Below are positions 1 through 11,207 of a stretch of 64,000 nucleotides of DNA, piece after piece. The stretch's first letter is position 1. Each line of letters begins with the position of its first letter. The position numbers and the translations under genes were made by a program. The notes beneath the pieces were generated by a model. It saw only the letters and a program-made list of their open reading frames with translations. It ran no database searches and was not told where the DNA came from. This stretch comes from Ariolimax columbianus (taxonomy: Eukaryota > Mollusca > Gastropoda > Stylommatophora > Arionidae): contig JAVGWX010000007.1 of the NCBI GenBank assembly GCA_036924085.1, positions 103,112,638 to 103,176,637 on the forward strand, read 5' to 3'.

Positions 1-190
1 TGAGTGTATGGTGAGTGTGAGTTTCTGTGAATGTGTATGTTTTATGTGAGTTTCTGTGAGTGTATGTTTTATGCGAGTTTCTGTGAGTGTATGTTATATG
101 TGAGTTTCTGTGAGTGTATGTTTTATGTGAGTTTATGTGAGTGTATGTTATGTGTGAGCTTTTTTTAGTGTATGTTGTGTGTGAGTTTGT
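1..190. repeat. Degenerate ~27-bp TG-rich minisatellite
   Basis: About seven imperfect copies of a unit built on GAGTTTCTGTGAGTGTATG, drifting in length (26-29 bp). It begins at or before the window edge, so its true left end is not visible. It passes into the more regular 32-bp TG array to the right. Confidence 0.8.
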
Positions 191-301
191 GCTTATTTGT
201 GTGTGTGTGTTTGTGTGTGTGTGTGTTTGCGTGTGAGTCAGAGGAGGTTAGGATTGTCTACAGGAGTATATCTGCAAGTTTGCGCACGTGTGTTTTCGTC
301 T

Positions 302-1346
302 ATGTGTGTATGTGGGAGTATTTGTGTGTGTATATGTGTGTATGTGTGTGTATTTGTGTGTGTATATGTGTGTATTTGTGTGTGTATATGTGTGTATGTG
401 TGTGTATTTGTGTGTGTATATGTGTGTATGTGTGTGTATTTGTGTGTGTATATGTGTGTATGTGTGTGTATTTGTGTGTGTATATGTGTGTATGTGTGTG
501 TATTTGTGTGTGTATATGTGTGTATGTGTGTGTATTTGTGTGTGTATATGTATGTATGTGTGTGTATTTGTGTGTGTATATGTGTGTATGTGTGTGTATT
601 TGTGTGTGTATATGTATGTATGTGTGTGTATTTGTGTGTGTATATGTGTGTATGTGTGTGTATTTTTGTGTGAATATGTGTGTATGTGTGTGTATTTGTG
701 TGTGTATATGTGTGTATGTGTGTGTATTTGTGTGTGTATATGTATGTATGTGTGTGTATTTGTATGTGTATATGTGTGTATGTGTGTGTATTTGTGTGTG
801 TATATGTATGTATGTGTGTGTATTTGTGTGTGTATATGTGTGTATGTGTGTGTATTTGTGTGTGTATATGTGTGTATGTGTGTGTATTTGTGTGTGTATA
901 TGTGTGTATGTGTGTGTATTTGTGTGTGTATATGTGTGTATGTGTGTGTATTTGTGTGTGTATATGTGTGTATGTGTGTGTATTTGTGTGTGTATATGTG
1001 TGTATGTGTGTGTATTTGTGTGTGTATATGTGTGTATGTGTGTGTATTTGTGTGTGTATATGTGTGTATGTGTGTGTATTTGTGTGTGTATATGTGTGTA
1101 TGTGTGTGTATTTGTGTGTGTATATGTGTGTATGTGTGTGTATTTGTGTGTGTATATGTGTGTATGTGTGTGTATTTGTGTGTGTATATGTGTGTATGTG
1201 TGTGTATTTGTGTGTGTATATGTGTGTATATGTGTGTATTTGTGTGTGTATATGTGTGTATGTGTGTATGTGTGTATATGTGTGTATATGTGTGTATTTG
1301 TGTGTGTATATGTGTGTATGTGTGTATGTGTGTATATGTGTATGTG
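302..1346. repeat. 32-bp TG-rich minisatellite, ~32 copies
   Basis: The unit contains TATGTGTGTATGTGTGTGTA followed by TTTGTGTGTGTA (32 bp) and repeats with few substitutions, such as tgtatgtatg variants near 549, 609, 741 and 805. It lacks stop codons in several frames on both strands, so it creates long meaningless Cys/Val/Tyr-rich and His/Thr-rich open frames. The last ~130 bp switch to shorter variants. Alternating purine-pyrimidine sequence of this kind can adopt Z-DNA; that is a family property, not shown here. Confidence 0.92.
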
Positions 1347-1712
1347 ATTACAATCACTTGAGAAAGTCTTGATTTTGTTTTACACAAACTAGGGTAGAGA
1401 AATAGACGAGTCTAGGAAACACGCAACAACCATAACAATAATATCCATGCTGAGCTTTCTATACCACTTTGACTGACACATTAGATTATGGATCTAGGGA
1501 CATTGTTTGAGTATTACTGGCAAGTTATTTCTATTAAAGTGAGTTCAGATATACCTGCAGTTGGAACTAATGTTCTCTGAACAATTAATGCATCTAAAAA
1601 CTTGAACGTCTAGATTTGCACCTATCTTCGTAATGAAATTATGATATTATAATTATATTATATTATATTGTATCGTATTGTAGTATATTATATTATATTA
1701 TACTCTGTTATG

Positions 1713-1748
<36 letters not shown>

Positions 1749-1827
1749 CGTTATATTATTATACATAAAAATTACATTACCCAGAACATCTGCCCTATAT
1801 AAATATAACTACAATCCTTCCACGCAG
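1347..1827. other. AT-rich spacer with (TA)n tract
   Basis: No gene is visible. From 1640 the sequence becomes strongly AT-rich with irregular TATTATAT runs, ending in a (TA)n microsatellite at about 1714-1743. Confidence 0.7.
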
Positions 1828-1852
1828 CCCCCCCCCCCCCCCCCCCCCCCCC
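1828..1852. repeat. Poly-C tract (25 C)
   Basis: An uninterrupted run of 25 cytosines. Similar C runs recur at 5588-5602, 10.0-10.3 kb, about 24797-24812 and 32291-32300. Tracts like this are prone to slippage and sequencing error, so the length is uncertain. Confidence 0.9.
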
Positions 1853-2403
1853 TCCCTCAAGTAATTTTCATGGTTGCCTCGACTCGAAGTATTTAAGTCT
1901 GTCTTGCTTATCTTTCCCTGTGGTTTCCAGAGCAGAGATTTCTTTGTTTTTCTATCAGGGTGTTTCGGAAATGTTGTCATTTTGATCACCGTCTTCTTTA
2001 GACGTGCATCTCTTCTGTTCTTTCCCCCAGTTCTATATTTGTGACTTGATCATACCATTTTATTCCCTCAGTTTGGTTCAAGCGACTATTGATGACAGAT
2101 TGGACCTTGTTAGTTATACGTTTCTTTGTTCCTGATGTCACAGAGCGATACAATAGAGGGACACGACATTGTATTTGAAGACATGTGTATTTTTGTGGTA
2201 TTCGCCTCTTTACCTATTGTATTATTCTTAAATTGAAACCTATCAGTACCCCCGAACTTTGATATTGCTACCAAGATATATGAATGAGTCTACACGCGTC
2301 GACAATTATTCAGAGTTATCTGGTCAACATAGAATCTATTTTGTCAAAACCTGCCTGCTCGTTCCTCAACTGTTTATCTATGACCTCTTTCAAAAAATCT
2401 AAA
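1853..2403. other. Spacer, no clear feature
   Basis: No repeat or convincing coding frame is visible. It may hold the decayed 3' part of the reverse-transcriptase remnant that follows on the minus strand, but I could not align it to anything. Confidence 0.4.
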
Positions 2404-3045
2404 ATGATCCAGTTTAATCTTACCCCTATAATTCTGGGTCTGTTGCATTCTTCTTGTTGTCCAGTAATTGATGAAGTCTCTTGATGAAGTATAGCACTGT
2501 TGTTGTACCTACTTGTTTCCTAATTACTTCGTTTCTGGTTTTATCCATTATTGTTTCTCCAATCATTCTGCGAAGACATTTCACCCATGTTGTTACATTG
2601 TGTCTTGAATCTTTGCTTGTCAATGTCCAACTTTGGCAATACTAGCCCAATGTGGGTACAAATATAGTGTCGTATAGTGTTCTGTTTGTATCCATTGTAA
2701 CGTGTTTACATTGTAATATCGGGGGGATTTCCCCAATGCTTTGACTTGCTTTATTACACCTGTGTTGAATTCAAGTGAATCCTTTGCCATCCACTGAGAT
2801 TATATTACCCAAATACGTGACATTTTTCGCCTGTATTTAATTGTTTCGGATAAATATGTTTGTTTTTGTTTCTTTTCTTGCAGTCTTCATAACTTCGGTT
2901 TTCTCATGAAGATTGTTGATAAGTTCCTACAGTAGTGTGTCTGTGGTTGCTATTACTGCTTGGTCATTAGTAAAGAGCACTTCATTTAAGTGATCACAGG
3001 TTGGTTCATTCGGAATATCCTGCGTTTTTCTTAATGTACATTACC
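2404..3045 (-). pseudogene. Decayed LINE reverse transcriptase, C-terminal half
   Basis: Reading the minus strand from about 3045 down gives a near-continuous reverse-transcriptase C-terminal region. LLFADD is represented by VLFTNDQA at about 2960. A KYLGS-like box (VTYLGNIISVDG) lies near 2790. A CETWTLT-like segment (CQSWTLTSKD) lies near 2620, followed by VKCLRRMIGETIMDKTRNEV near 2540-2600, which matches the usual MKCLRRILGISW-type tail of RTE-like non-LTR elements. Stops interrupt it at about 2916, 2836, 2770 and 2644, and FADD has become FTND, so it is dead. No endonuclease domain or clear element ends were found. Family assignment is by motif pattern only. Confidence 0.75.
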
Positions 3046-3235
3046 TATTCACATAAAGACTTTCACATTTATTGGTCAAATGTTTTTGTTTTACTCCATC
3101 CCTTTTTTTTTCTTTTTTTTTTCTCCAGTATTTTACATAATTTCTTCCTTATATGGCTAAGCAATGATATTCCTCTATTCGTGTACTAAACTTGGAAATT
3201 TTAATGTTTAATTTAGCAACAAATGCCAAAACTGT
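3046..3235. other. Spacer with T-rich tract
   Basis: T-rich sequence with runs near 3103-3122. No gene is visible. Confidence 0.5.
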
Positions 3236-3433
3236 TACCTGTACGTCCCCATAAGCGTACAGTCACTTCAACTGGTACCTGGACGTTCCCGTAAGCGCCC
3301 AGTCCCTTTAACTGGCACTGGGACGTCCCATAAGCGCCCAGTCCCTTTAACTGGTACCCGGAGATCGCCTTAAGCGTCCAGTCCCTTTAACTGGGACCTG
3401 GACGTGCCCATAAGCACCCAGTCCCTTTAACTG
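3236..3433. repeat. ~40-bp minisatellite, 5 copies
   Basis: Five diverged 39-40 bp units sharing the core CCCAGTCCCTTTAACTGG, with variable ACCTGGACGT and CATAAGCG segments. The divergence suggests an old array. Confidence 0.85.
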
Positions 3434-3984
3434 CCGAGAATGCCGACGACGATAAACTCATGTCGAGTTCGAAATATTCCTTTGACTGTATCAGGTACCC
3501 ATTTTCAGCTGAGTCCATTGGAAGAAACGGTCAAATATCATGAAAAAACCTACAACATGCAGTCTGTTAAACTGAGCACGAGAAGCTTCGAATCTGGTAC
3601 GTTGTGCTTGTAAACCAATCTCACAAGCACTAGACCACAGGAACAAGGCCGTACCTTGAAATATCCTTAAACATGTCTAACTTTAGGGAATGCGGGGGTG
3701 TGAGAGGATGGAGGGGCAGAAAAGGGGCCATTAACAAATAATTCTCACATAACTATCTTGCGCGACAGCTATATTTAAATGAATAGATTGTGTTGTGCAA
3801 CAGCTAACTTGCCACCGGGATTGACTCATGCTGATATCTAGAGCGGGCCATTACTCTAGTTTATATGCAGTTTATTCGGGAGGAGTGTTGGTGCCAAATA
3901 ACTGATACACGCCCCTGCCGCTACAGAACTCCAAACGCGCACCTTGTTCATTGACGCTGCGTGTGAATACTAACCATAGCCCCA
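3434..3984. other. Unique spacer
   Basis: Non-repetitive sequence with no supported coding frame, RNA gene or transposon signature. Confidence 0.5.
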
Positions 3985-4602
3985 GCTGACTTATCAGAGT
4001 TTACGTTATACGCATAGAAGTGTTCACTGACTTGTCAGAGTTTACGTTATACGCATAGAAGGGTTCATTGACTTGTCAGAGTTTACGTTATACCCATAGA
4101 AGGGTTCATTGACTTGTCAGAGCTTACTTTGTACACATAGAAGGGTTCACTGACTTGTCAGAGTTTACGTTATACGCACAGAAGGGTTCATTGACTTGTC
4201 AGAGCTTACGTTATACGCATAGAAGGGTTAATTGACTTGTTAGAGCTTACTTTGTACACATAGAAGAGTTCACTGACTTGTCAGACCTTACTTTGTACAA
4301 ATAGAAGGGTTCACTGACTTGTCAGAGCTTCCTTTGTACACATAGAAGGGTTCACTGACTTGTCAGAGCTTACTTTGTACACATAGAAGGGTTCACTGAC
4401 TTGTCATAGCTTACTTTGTACACATAGAAGGGTTCACTGACTTGTCATAGCTTACTTTGTACACATACAAGGGTTCATTGACTTGTCAGAGCTTACTTTG
4501 TACACATAGAAGGGTTCATTGACTTGTCAGAGCTTACTTTGTACACATAGAAGGGTTTACTGACTTGTCAGAGCTTACTTTGTACACATAGAAGGGTTCA
4601 CT
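3985..4602. repeat. 41-bp minisatellite, ~15 copies
   Basis: The unit includes CACTGACTTGTCAGAG and ends in CATAGAAGGGTT. Two main variants exist: one with GTTTACGTTATACGCATAG (mostly the left third) and one with GCTTACTTTGTACACATAG (the right two thirds), so the array has a left-to-right variant gradient. Confidence 0.93.
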
Positions 4603-5732
4603 AAGTAAACTGTCCCCTTCGTTCCATTTGTTGGAGTGTAGATGCGGTCCTGCATTTGGCTCTCATATCCAGCTTCAGGAAAGCTTATTTACAATCAATT
4701 GCAGTGTGGCTTTACATCAACGGTATTTAGATGGCCAGACTGCCAACCCTATAAACAACCTTCTTTAGTCACCTCTTACGATATTGAATCATTGGCTATA
4801 TTCTAGTTGCTACGGGAAGCGGTCGGGTGATCGAACGGTTACACGACGCATCTTATCCCGTGTCACTTGATGGACGCTCAGATCTTTCCGGCCATGTTTG
4901 ATCGCTGAGTTATGTCAACCTAATTCCTGTTTGTTTCTAAACCACGACAAACAGACAGACAGTCGAGACAAACAGTCGAAACAAACAGTCGAACCATTCT
5001 TAGATTGGAGAATCTGACAACTTACTGGCAGCTAGAAGTAAAGCAAGCAGAGAAATATTATGGGTATGCGAGAATCTCCAAACATCGCTGTTTTGTCAGA
5101 CCCTGTCGTCATACATTCCTCGAACTCTTCTCCTGTCTAACACAAATGATCATTAACGCCACTAGCATGTGTCACACGATAGTGATGATGAACACTATTG
5201 TAACTGAGATCAAAACAGCACGACCCTTCTAACAATGAGGGCTTCATGTTTAACTAGAAAGACTGATTTCAAACAGTCAATCGAATGATATGTTGTCGAA
5301 GCTGTGACAGCCACGAAAGCGCTGAGTCTCAGTACCTTACACAATTGGTGTCCAGATGGATGCTACTAGAACAATTTGACAGCTGTTTGTCCTCACGTTG
5401 AGCGAGACTTTCTCCTGACCAAACCTATAATACTCATATCACGTGATTGACATAGCGACCTGTGATCTTGTCAGCTGTTCAAACAGCAGCCGAATTCCTC
5501 GGGCGTGGTCCTAGAAACATAACTCCAGATTTGTCACCAGACTCAGGACATAACTGGCTGTTTTATGACAGGAAAGACATGCAGTGTCCCCCCCCCCCCC
5601 CCGAGCCTATCCCACCTCTCCACGTGTTAGCTAACAGGGAACTGCATATCACCTGTTTAGTAATGCGCATAATTAATGATGTGTTGTTATTCTCTCTGAC
5701 TCCGATAGTAGCCTTCCTGGACTGTCAGTTAT
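4603..5732. other. Unique spacer
   Basis: No gene recognised. Small local repeats include CAGACAGACAG and three AACAGTCGA blocks at 4950-4995, and a poly-C run at about 5588-5602. Open frames here are short and show no family features. Confidence 0.5.
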
Positions 5733-7326
5733 TTCTCTCCTTATCCACTCACCTCTCTCCTTATCCACTCACCTCTTTCCTTATCCACTCACCACCCTCC
5801 TTATCCACTCACCTCTCTCCTTATCCACTCACATCTCTCCTTATCCACTCACCACCCTCCTTATCCACTCACCTCTCTCCTTATCCACTCACATCTCTCC
5901 TTATCCACTCACCTCTCTCCTTATCCACTCACCTTTCTCCTTATCCACTAACCACTCTCCTTATTCACTCACCTCTTTCCTTATCCACTCACCACCCTCC
6001 TTATCCCCTCACCTCTCTCCTTATCGATCACTTCTCTCCTTATCCACTCACCTCTCCTTATCCACTCATCTCTCGATCACTTCTCTCCTTATCCACTCAC
6101 CTCTCTCCTTATCCACTCACCTCTCTCTTTATCGATCACATCTCTCCTTATCCACTCACCTCTCTCCTTATCCACTCATATCTCTCCTTATCCACTCACA
6201 TCTCTCCTTATCCACTCACATCTCTCCTTATCCACTCACCTCTCTCCTTATCCACTCACCTCTCTCCTTATCCACTCACCTCTCTCCTTATCCACTCACC
6301 TCTCTCCTTATCCACTCACCACTCTCCTTATCCACTCACCTCTCTCTTTATCCACTCACCTCTCTAATTATCCACTCACCTCTCTCCTTATCCACTCACC
6401 TCTCTAATTATACACTAACCTCTCTCCTTATCGACTCACCTCTCTCCTTATCCCCTCACCTCTCTAATTATCCACTCACCTCTCTCCTTATCCACTCACC
6501 TCTCTAATTATTCACTCACCTCTCTCCTTATCCACTCACCTCTCTAATTATCCACTCACCTCTCTCCATATCCACTCACCTCTCTAATTATTCACTCACC
6601 TCTCTCCTTATCCACTCACCTCTCTCCTTATCCACTCACCTCTCTCCTTATCCACTCACCTCTCTCCTTATCCACTCACCTCTCTCCTTATCCACTCACC
6701 ACTCTCCTAATAAACTCACCTCTCTCTTTATCCACTCACCTCTTTAATTATCCACTCACCTCTCTCCTTATCCACTCACCTCTCTAATTATACACTAACC
6801 TCTCTCCTTATCGACTCACCTCTCTCCTTATCCCCTCACCTCTCTAATTATCCACTCACCTCTCTCCTTATCCACTCACCTCTCTAATTATCCACTCACC
6901 TCTCTCCTTATCCACTCACCTCTCTAATTATCCACTCACCTCTCTCCTTATCCACTCACCTCTCTAATTATTCACTCACCTCTCTCCTTATCCACTCACC
7001 TCTCTCCGTATCCACTCACCTCTCTCCTTATCCACTCACATCTCTCCTTATCCACTCACATCTCTCCTTATCCACTCACCTCTCTCCTTATCCACTCACC
7101 TCTCTCCTTATCCACTCACCTCTCCCCTTATCCACTCACATCTCTCCTTATCCACTCACCTCTCTCCTTATCCACTCACCTCTCTCCTTATCCACTCACC
7201 ACTCTCCTTATCCACTCACCACTCTCCTTAACCACTCACCTCTCTCCTTAACCACTCACCTCTCTCCTTATCCACTCACCACTCTCCTTATCCACTCACC
7301 ACTCTCCTTATCCACTCACCTCTCTC
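5733..7326. repeat. 20-bp minisatellite, ~80 copies
   Basis: Repeats of CTCTCTCCTTATCCACTCAC with variants CTCTCTAATTATCCACTCAC, ACTCTCC and CATCTCTCC. Distinctive variant strings at 6321-6480 recur at 6701-6860 with a shift of exactly 380 bp (19 units), showing higher-order duplication. Some left-hand units have lost a few bases (5995-6135). A 301-residue Ser/Leu/Thr/Pro frame across the left half is a repeat artefact. Confidence 0.95.
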
Positions 7327-7684
7327 ACTGTCGCTCACAATCTGACCACCACGCGGGCTTTCATCTTCAAGTGCACATAATGATTGTCCCCAGTGTATTA
7401 CCAAGTCACATTTACGTCTATCCTGCTGAACCTTTGTGAATGGCACACTAACACGTCTGAAGGCGCATGAGCGGGACAGGTCTGTCTAAGAGGTCACTAC
7501 CATGTTTATAATAAGGCTGAATGTTTGAGGGTCAAGGTTACAGGTTTCTTATAGGCGAGACGGAGAGGAGGGAATAGCAGGCAGGGATACGAGGGGGAGG
7601 GGGTAAACAAGAGAGGCAGAGAGTGAGAGGGAGATAAGATGAGGGTAGATGAATAGCAGGAAGGAATACGAGTGGGAGAAACAA
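7327..7684. other. Spacer with diverged ~100-bp duplication
   Basis: No gene. At 7570-7690 the phrase GGGAATAGCAGGCAGGGATACGAG is repeated in altered form about 80 bp on, leading into the GA tract. Confidence 0.5.
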
Positions 7685-7702
7685 GAGAGAGAGAGAGAGA
7701 GT

Positions 7703-7746
<44 letters not shown>
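7685..7746. repeat. (GA)n microsatellite
   Basis: A GA dinucleotide run interrupted by GTGAGAGTGAG near 7701-7711. Serine/leucine-rich frames on the minus strand here are artefacts. Confidence 0.9.
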
Positions 7747-7750
<4 letters not shown>

Positions 7751-8118
7751 AGGCATGGATAAGCCAGGCAAAGAATGACAAGAATGATAGCTGACTCGTA
7801 CACACAAAAACGTGAGAAGAACGAGGGAAGAGTTCAAATAGACAACAATACAACAGATGATTAAGGAATGGCGTTTAGAAAAAGTAATACCACAATTGAC
7901 AAATACCAGAAACCAAAGAAACGCTTGATTACAGAGCAACAACTACAACAAGCTCCTGAACAAATCAGAAACAAAAAAGAAACAATTGGAAATAGAAAAC
8001 CAACATCGATAACTCTACTATTAAAATAGAAATCAACATATGGCAAAGATATAGTCAATTAGGGACAGCTGAAGAATAGGCGATGATACATATTGTGACA
8101 AGGTGAGAACACAGATAC
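7747..8118. other. Spacer, A-rich
   Basis: A-rich sequence on the plus strand. Minus-strand frames of 60-130 residues run out of the GA tract and have no recognisable domain. Confidence 0.45.
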
Positions 8119-8407
8119 ATGAGATGGGGATCCGTCTAAAACCATCCATGAGATGGGGATCCGTCTAAAACCATCCATGAGATGGGGATCCGTCTAAACC
8201 ATCCATGAGATGGGGATCCGTCTAAAACCATCCATGAGATGGGGATCCGTCTAAAACCATCCATGAGATGGGGATCCGTCTAAACCATCCATGAGATGGG
8301 GATCCGTCTAAAACCATCCATGAGAAAGGGATCCGTCTAAAACCATCCACGAGAAGGGGATCCGTCTAAAACCATCCATGAGATGGGGATCCGTCTAAAA
8401 CCATCCA
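8119..8407. repeat. 29/28-bp minisatellite, 10 copies
   Basis: The unit carries ATGAGATGGGGATCCGTCTA followed by AAACCATCC. Units 3 and 6 lack one A (28 bp), giving the order A A B A A B A A A A, a short 86-bp higher-order pattern at the left end. Each unit contains a GGATCC site. Confidence 0.94.
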
Positions 8408-8680
8408 CAGGGACAGGACAGAACCCTAAAGCCAAATTATAATTGTCTTTATTCCGACTCAAGGTCACTAGGCAATGCAATTTCTGACAAAGTTTGGACA
8501 ACCAAAACCAGACAAAAATGTCCACTAAGTAGTAGACAAAGGATGGACACCTCCCTGTTAGTGGATGGAGTTTTTGATTGTCCAGATGGATGGTTGGAGA
8601 ACAGAAGTAGCTACAACTGTTACCCCAGGCAGCTGTCTCAGATCACCTTAGCGTCTGTTCTTAACTTAAGTACTTTAATT
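8408..8680. other. Spacer
   Basis: Unique sequence between two arrays, with no feature recognised. Confidence 0.4.
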
Positions 8681-8919
8681 GGGGGGGGGGAGGGGGGAGT
8701 GTGCAGGCATAAAGGGGGGGGGTGTAAGCATAAGAGGGGGGGGGGTAAGCATAAGGGGGGTGTAAGCATAAGGGGGGGGTAAGCATAAGGGGGGTGCAGG
8801 CATAAGGGGGTGGGGGTGCAGGCATAAGGGGGTGGGGGTGCAGGCATAAGGGGGGTACATGCATAAGGGGGGGTGTAAGCATAAGGGGGGGGGGGTTGTA
8901 AGCATAAAGGGGGGGGGGT
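8681..8919. repeat. G-run minisatellite (CATAAGGGGGGG unit)
   Basis: About a dozen 17-25 bp units of GTGTAAGCATAAG plus a run of 5-11 G, with a GTGCAGGCATAAG variant in the middle. Repeated G runs make the plus strand a strong G-quadruplex candidate. Pro/Leu-rich minus-strand frames are artefacts. Confidence 0.9.
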
Positions 8920-9956
8920 AGTAGCCGTTTAGGAAAGATAGGAACAATTATAAACAAAATGGACTCTAAAAGTTGTTGTGGACATGTTACGGAAACAGTC
9001 TCAAGAACACGAACTGTCCATGGAGTAGTTACATTTCAGATTTCGTAATCAGCTCTGTTCTCTGCATCCAAGTAAGGAGCACGGAGTTTATAACGAGTGG
9101 GGTATCGGTGTGTTTGAGATAGAGCAGCGAGATTCACAGCTGTGGCAGACTCGCAGTCGGCTGGAGTTCAAGTTCTAACTATGGAGCTGACAGCGAGGAA
9201 CTAGACAGGTACATTCTGAGGACATCAGAACATCAGAAGATCAGAACATCAGAACATCAGTGAAGCTGAGGCATTCACCCAATTGTCTCCAGCTGATAGT
9301 GATTGACTGACTGCAGTACATTGCCTTTGTTCAGTCAAAGAGCTTCCAACAAACTTTGAGCATCAAGTGGCCAAAAGTCAGCCAGTCAAAGTGTGTCCAT
9401 ATACCTTTAAACCCTGTGTGGCTAACCTCGATTCAAGAGCCTTTGTAGTTCCTCAGCGGAGGCAGAACGAAGTTAGCAGAACGCCAGAAGACACAGACAC
9501 GCAGCAAGAGACTAGACCAAGACGCAAGAATTAGTAGATAGATTGCGTTCAATAAGTAAGTCGAAGACACATGAACCTAGAGCGATTATAGCTGAGGGTT
9601 CGTCTTGCTATTGCATAAAACCTCTGACTTTTGTTTGTACAGCTATTGATTATGACAGCTTAGTCTGTATTTGTGTAATCATATCAAGTTGTTATCTAAC
9701 AAATACTTTTATTATTTTATATTCTGAAATACTTTTTTATGTCGAACATTTAGACTGCACAACCTCTGCAGAACGTCACTTCTTACAACGTCACTTGGTA
9801 TTGTCAGACCTACGCTGTGTAATGAAAGCTTCTTATGTTACGATTGTAGGTGTTCTGCCTGAGGAGTTTTCTGGTACATCTTACTTTCGGTCAGGACTTC
9901 CGGATTGTATCCCTTGGTTCACGAACCCGTTGTTGCATCATTCAAGTTGGGCACGT
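8920..9956. other. ~1-kb low-repeat region, unidentified
   Basis: Mostly single-copy sequence with a small CATCAGAA repeat at 9225-9259. A 255-residue plus frame starts at 9543 but runs into the C-run array, so its end is artefactual and its start shows no domain. TGTTACGG near 8985 and TGTTACGA near 9835 hinted at an LTR, but no matching TSD, primer-binding site or second copy was found. Confidence 0.35.
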
Positions 9957-10309
9957 TCCCCCCGAGGAGTTTCTTGTCATCTCTGTCCATCCGATAGACA
10001 CGCCGCCGCCCCCCCCCCCCCGGGAGTTTCTTGTCACCTCTGTCCATCCGATAGACACGCCCCCCCCCCCCGGGAGTTTCTTGTCACCTCTGTCCATCCG
10101 ATAGACACGCCCCCCCCGGGAGTTTCTTGTCACCTCTGTCCATCCGATAGACACGCCCCCCCCCCCCGGGAGTTTCTTGTCACCTCTGTCCATCCGATAG
10201 ACACGCCCCCCCCCCCCCCCCCAGTTTCTTGTCACCTCTGTCCATCCGATAGACACGCCCCCCCCCCCCCCCCCCCCCCCAGTTTCTTGTCACCTCTGTC
10301 CATCCGATA
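9957..10309. repeat. 50-60 bp minisatellite with variable C runs, 7 copies
   Basis: The unit is AGTTTCTTGTCACCTCTGTC, then CATCCGATAGACACG, then a C run of about 7 to 23 bases. Nearly all variation lies in the C run, so the spacer length between otherwise identical blocks changes by slippage. Confidence 0.93.
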
Positions 10310-10354
10310 GTGACAGTTTTGTCGTCTCATGATGATACTGATACATATACTGAT

Positions 10355-11207
10355 CTGATAATGTTAGTCAGGGTCAGGTAAAATATACTGATCTGATAAT
10401 GTTAGTCAGGGTCAGGTAAAATATACTGATCACACATGTTAGTCAGGGTCAGGTAAAATATACTGATCTGATAATGTTAGTCAGGGTCAGGTAAAATATA
10501 CTGATCTGATAATGTTAGTCAGGGTCAGGTAAAATATACTGATCATACATGTTAGTCAGGGTCAGGTAAAATATACTGATCTGATAATGTTAGTCAGGGT
10601 CAGGTAAAATATACTGATCACACATGTTAGTCAGGGTCAGGTAAAATATACTGATCTGATAATGTTAGTCAGGGTCAGGTAAAATATACTGATCTGATAA
10701 TGTTAGTCAGGGTCAGGTAAAATATACTGATCACACATGTTAGTCAGGGTCAGGTAAAATATAGTGATCTGATAATGTTAGTCAGGGTCAGGTAAAATAT
10801 ACTGATCACACATGTTAGTCAGGGTCAGGTAAAATATACTGATCTGATAATGTTAGTCAGGGTCAGGTAAAATATACTGATCTGATAATGTTAGTCAGGG
10901 TCAGGTAAAATATACTGATCACACATGTTAGTCAGGGTCAGGTAAAATATACTGATCTGATAATGTTAGTCAGGGTCAGGTAAAATATACTGATCACACA
11001 TGTTAGTCAGGGTCAGGTAAAATATACTGATCACACATGTTAGTCAGGGTCAGGTAAAATATACTGATCTGATAATGTTAGTCAGGGTCAGGTAAAATAT
11101 ACTGATCTGATAATGTTAGTCAGGGTCAGGTAAAATATACTGATCTGATAATGTTAGTCAGGGTCAGGTAAAATATACTGATCTATAATGTTAGTCAGGT
11201 TCAGGTT
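10355..11207. repeat. 37/38-bp minisatellite with AABAB higher-order repeat
   Basis: Twenty-three units share GTTAGTCAGGGTCAGGTAAA and ATATACTGAT. Type A starts CTGATAATG (38 bp) and type B starts CACACATG (37 bp). The order is AAB, then AABAB three times, then B, then four A. The AABAB block starts at 10468, 10656 and 10844, exactly 188 bp apart. Confidence 0.96.

Noticed and set aside
172..1387. Long Cys/Val/Tyr and His/Thr-rich open frames on both strands
   Set aside because: They follow the 32-bp TG repeat in several frames; no domain, no codon bias, no start context.
5462..6367. 301-residue Ser/Leu/Pro frame
   Set aside because: Two thirds is translation of the 20-bp array; the unique first part has no recognisable feature.
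7506..7942. Ser/Leu-rich minus frames that look secreted or membrane-like
   Set aside because: Generated by the GA tract read on the minus strand.
8985..9842. Possible ~850-bp LTR (TGTTACGG ... TGTTACGA)
   Set aside because: No TG...CA pair of ends, no TSD, no primer-binding site, no second copy in the window.
9543..10310. 255-residue plus frame
   Set aside because: Its C-terminal third is the C-run array in translation and the rest shows no motif.
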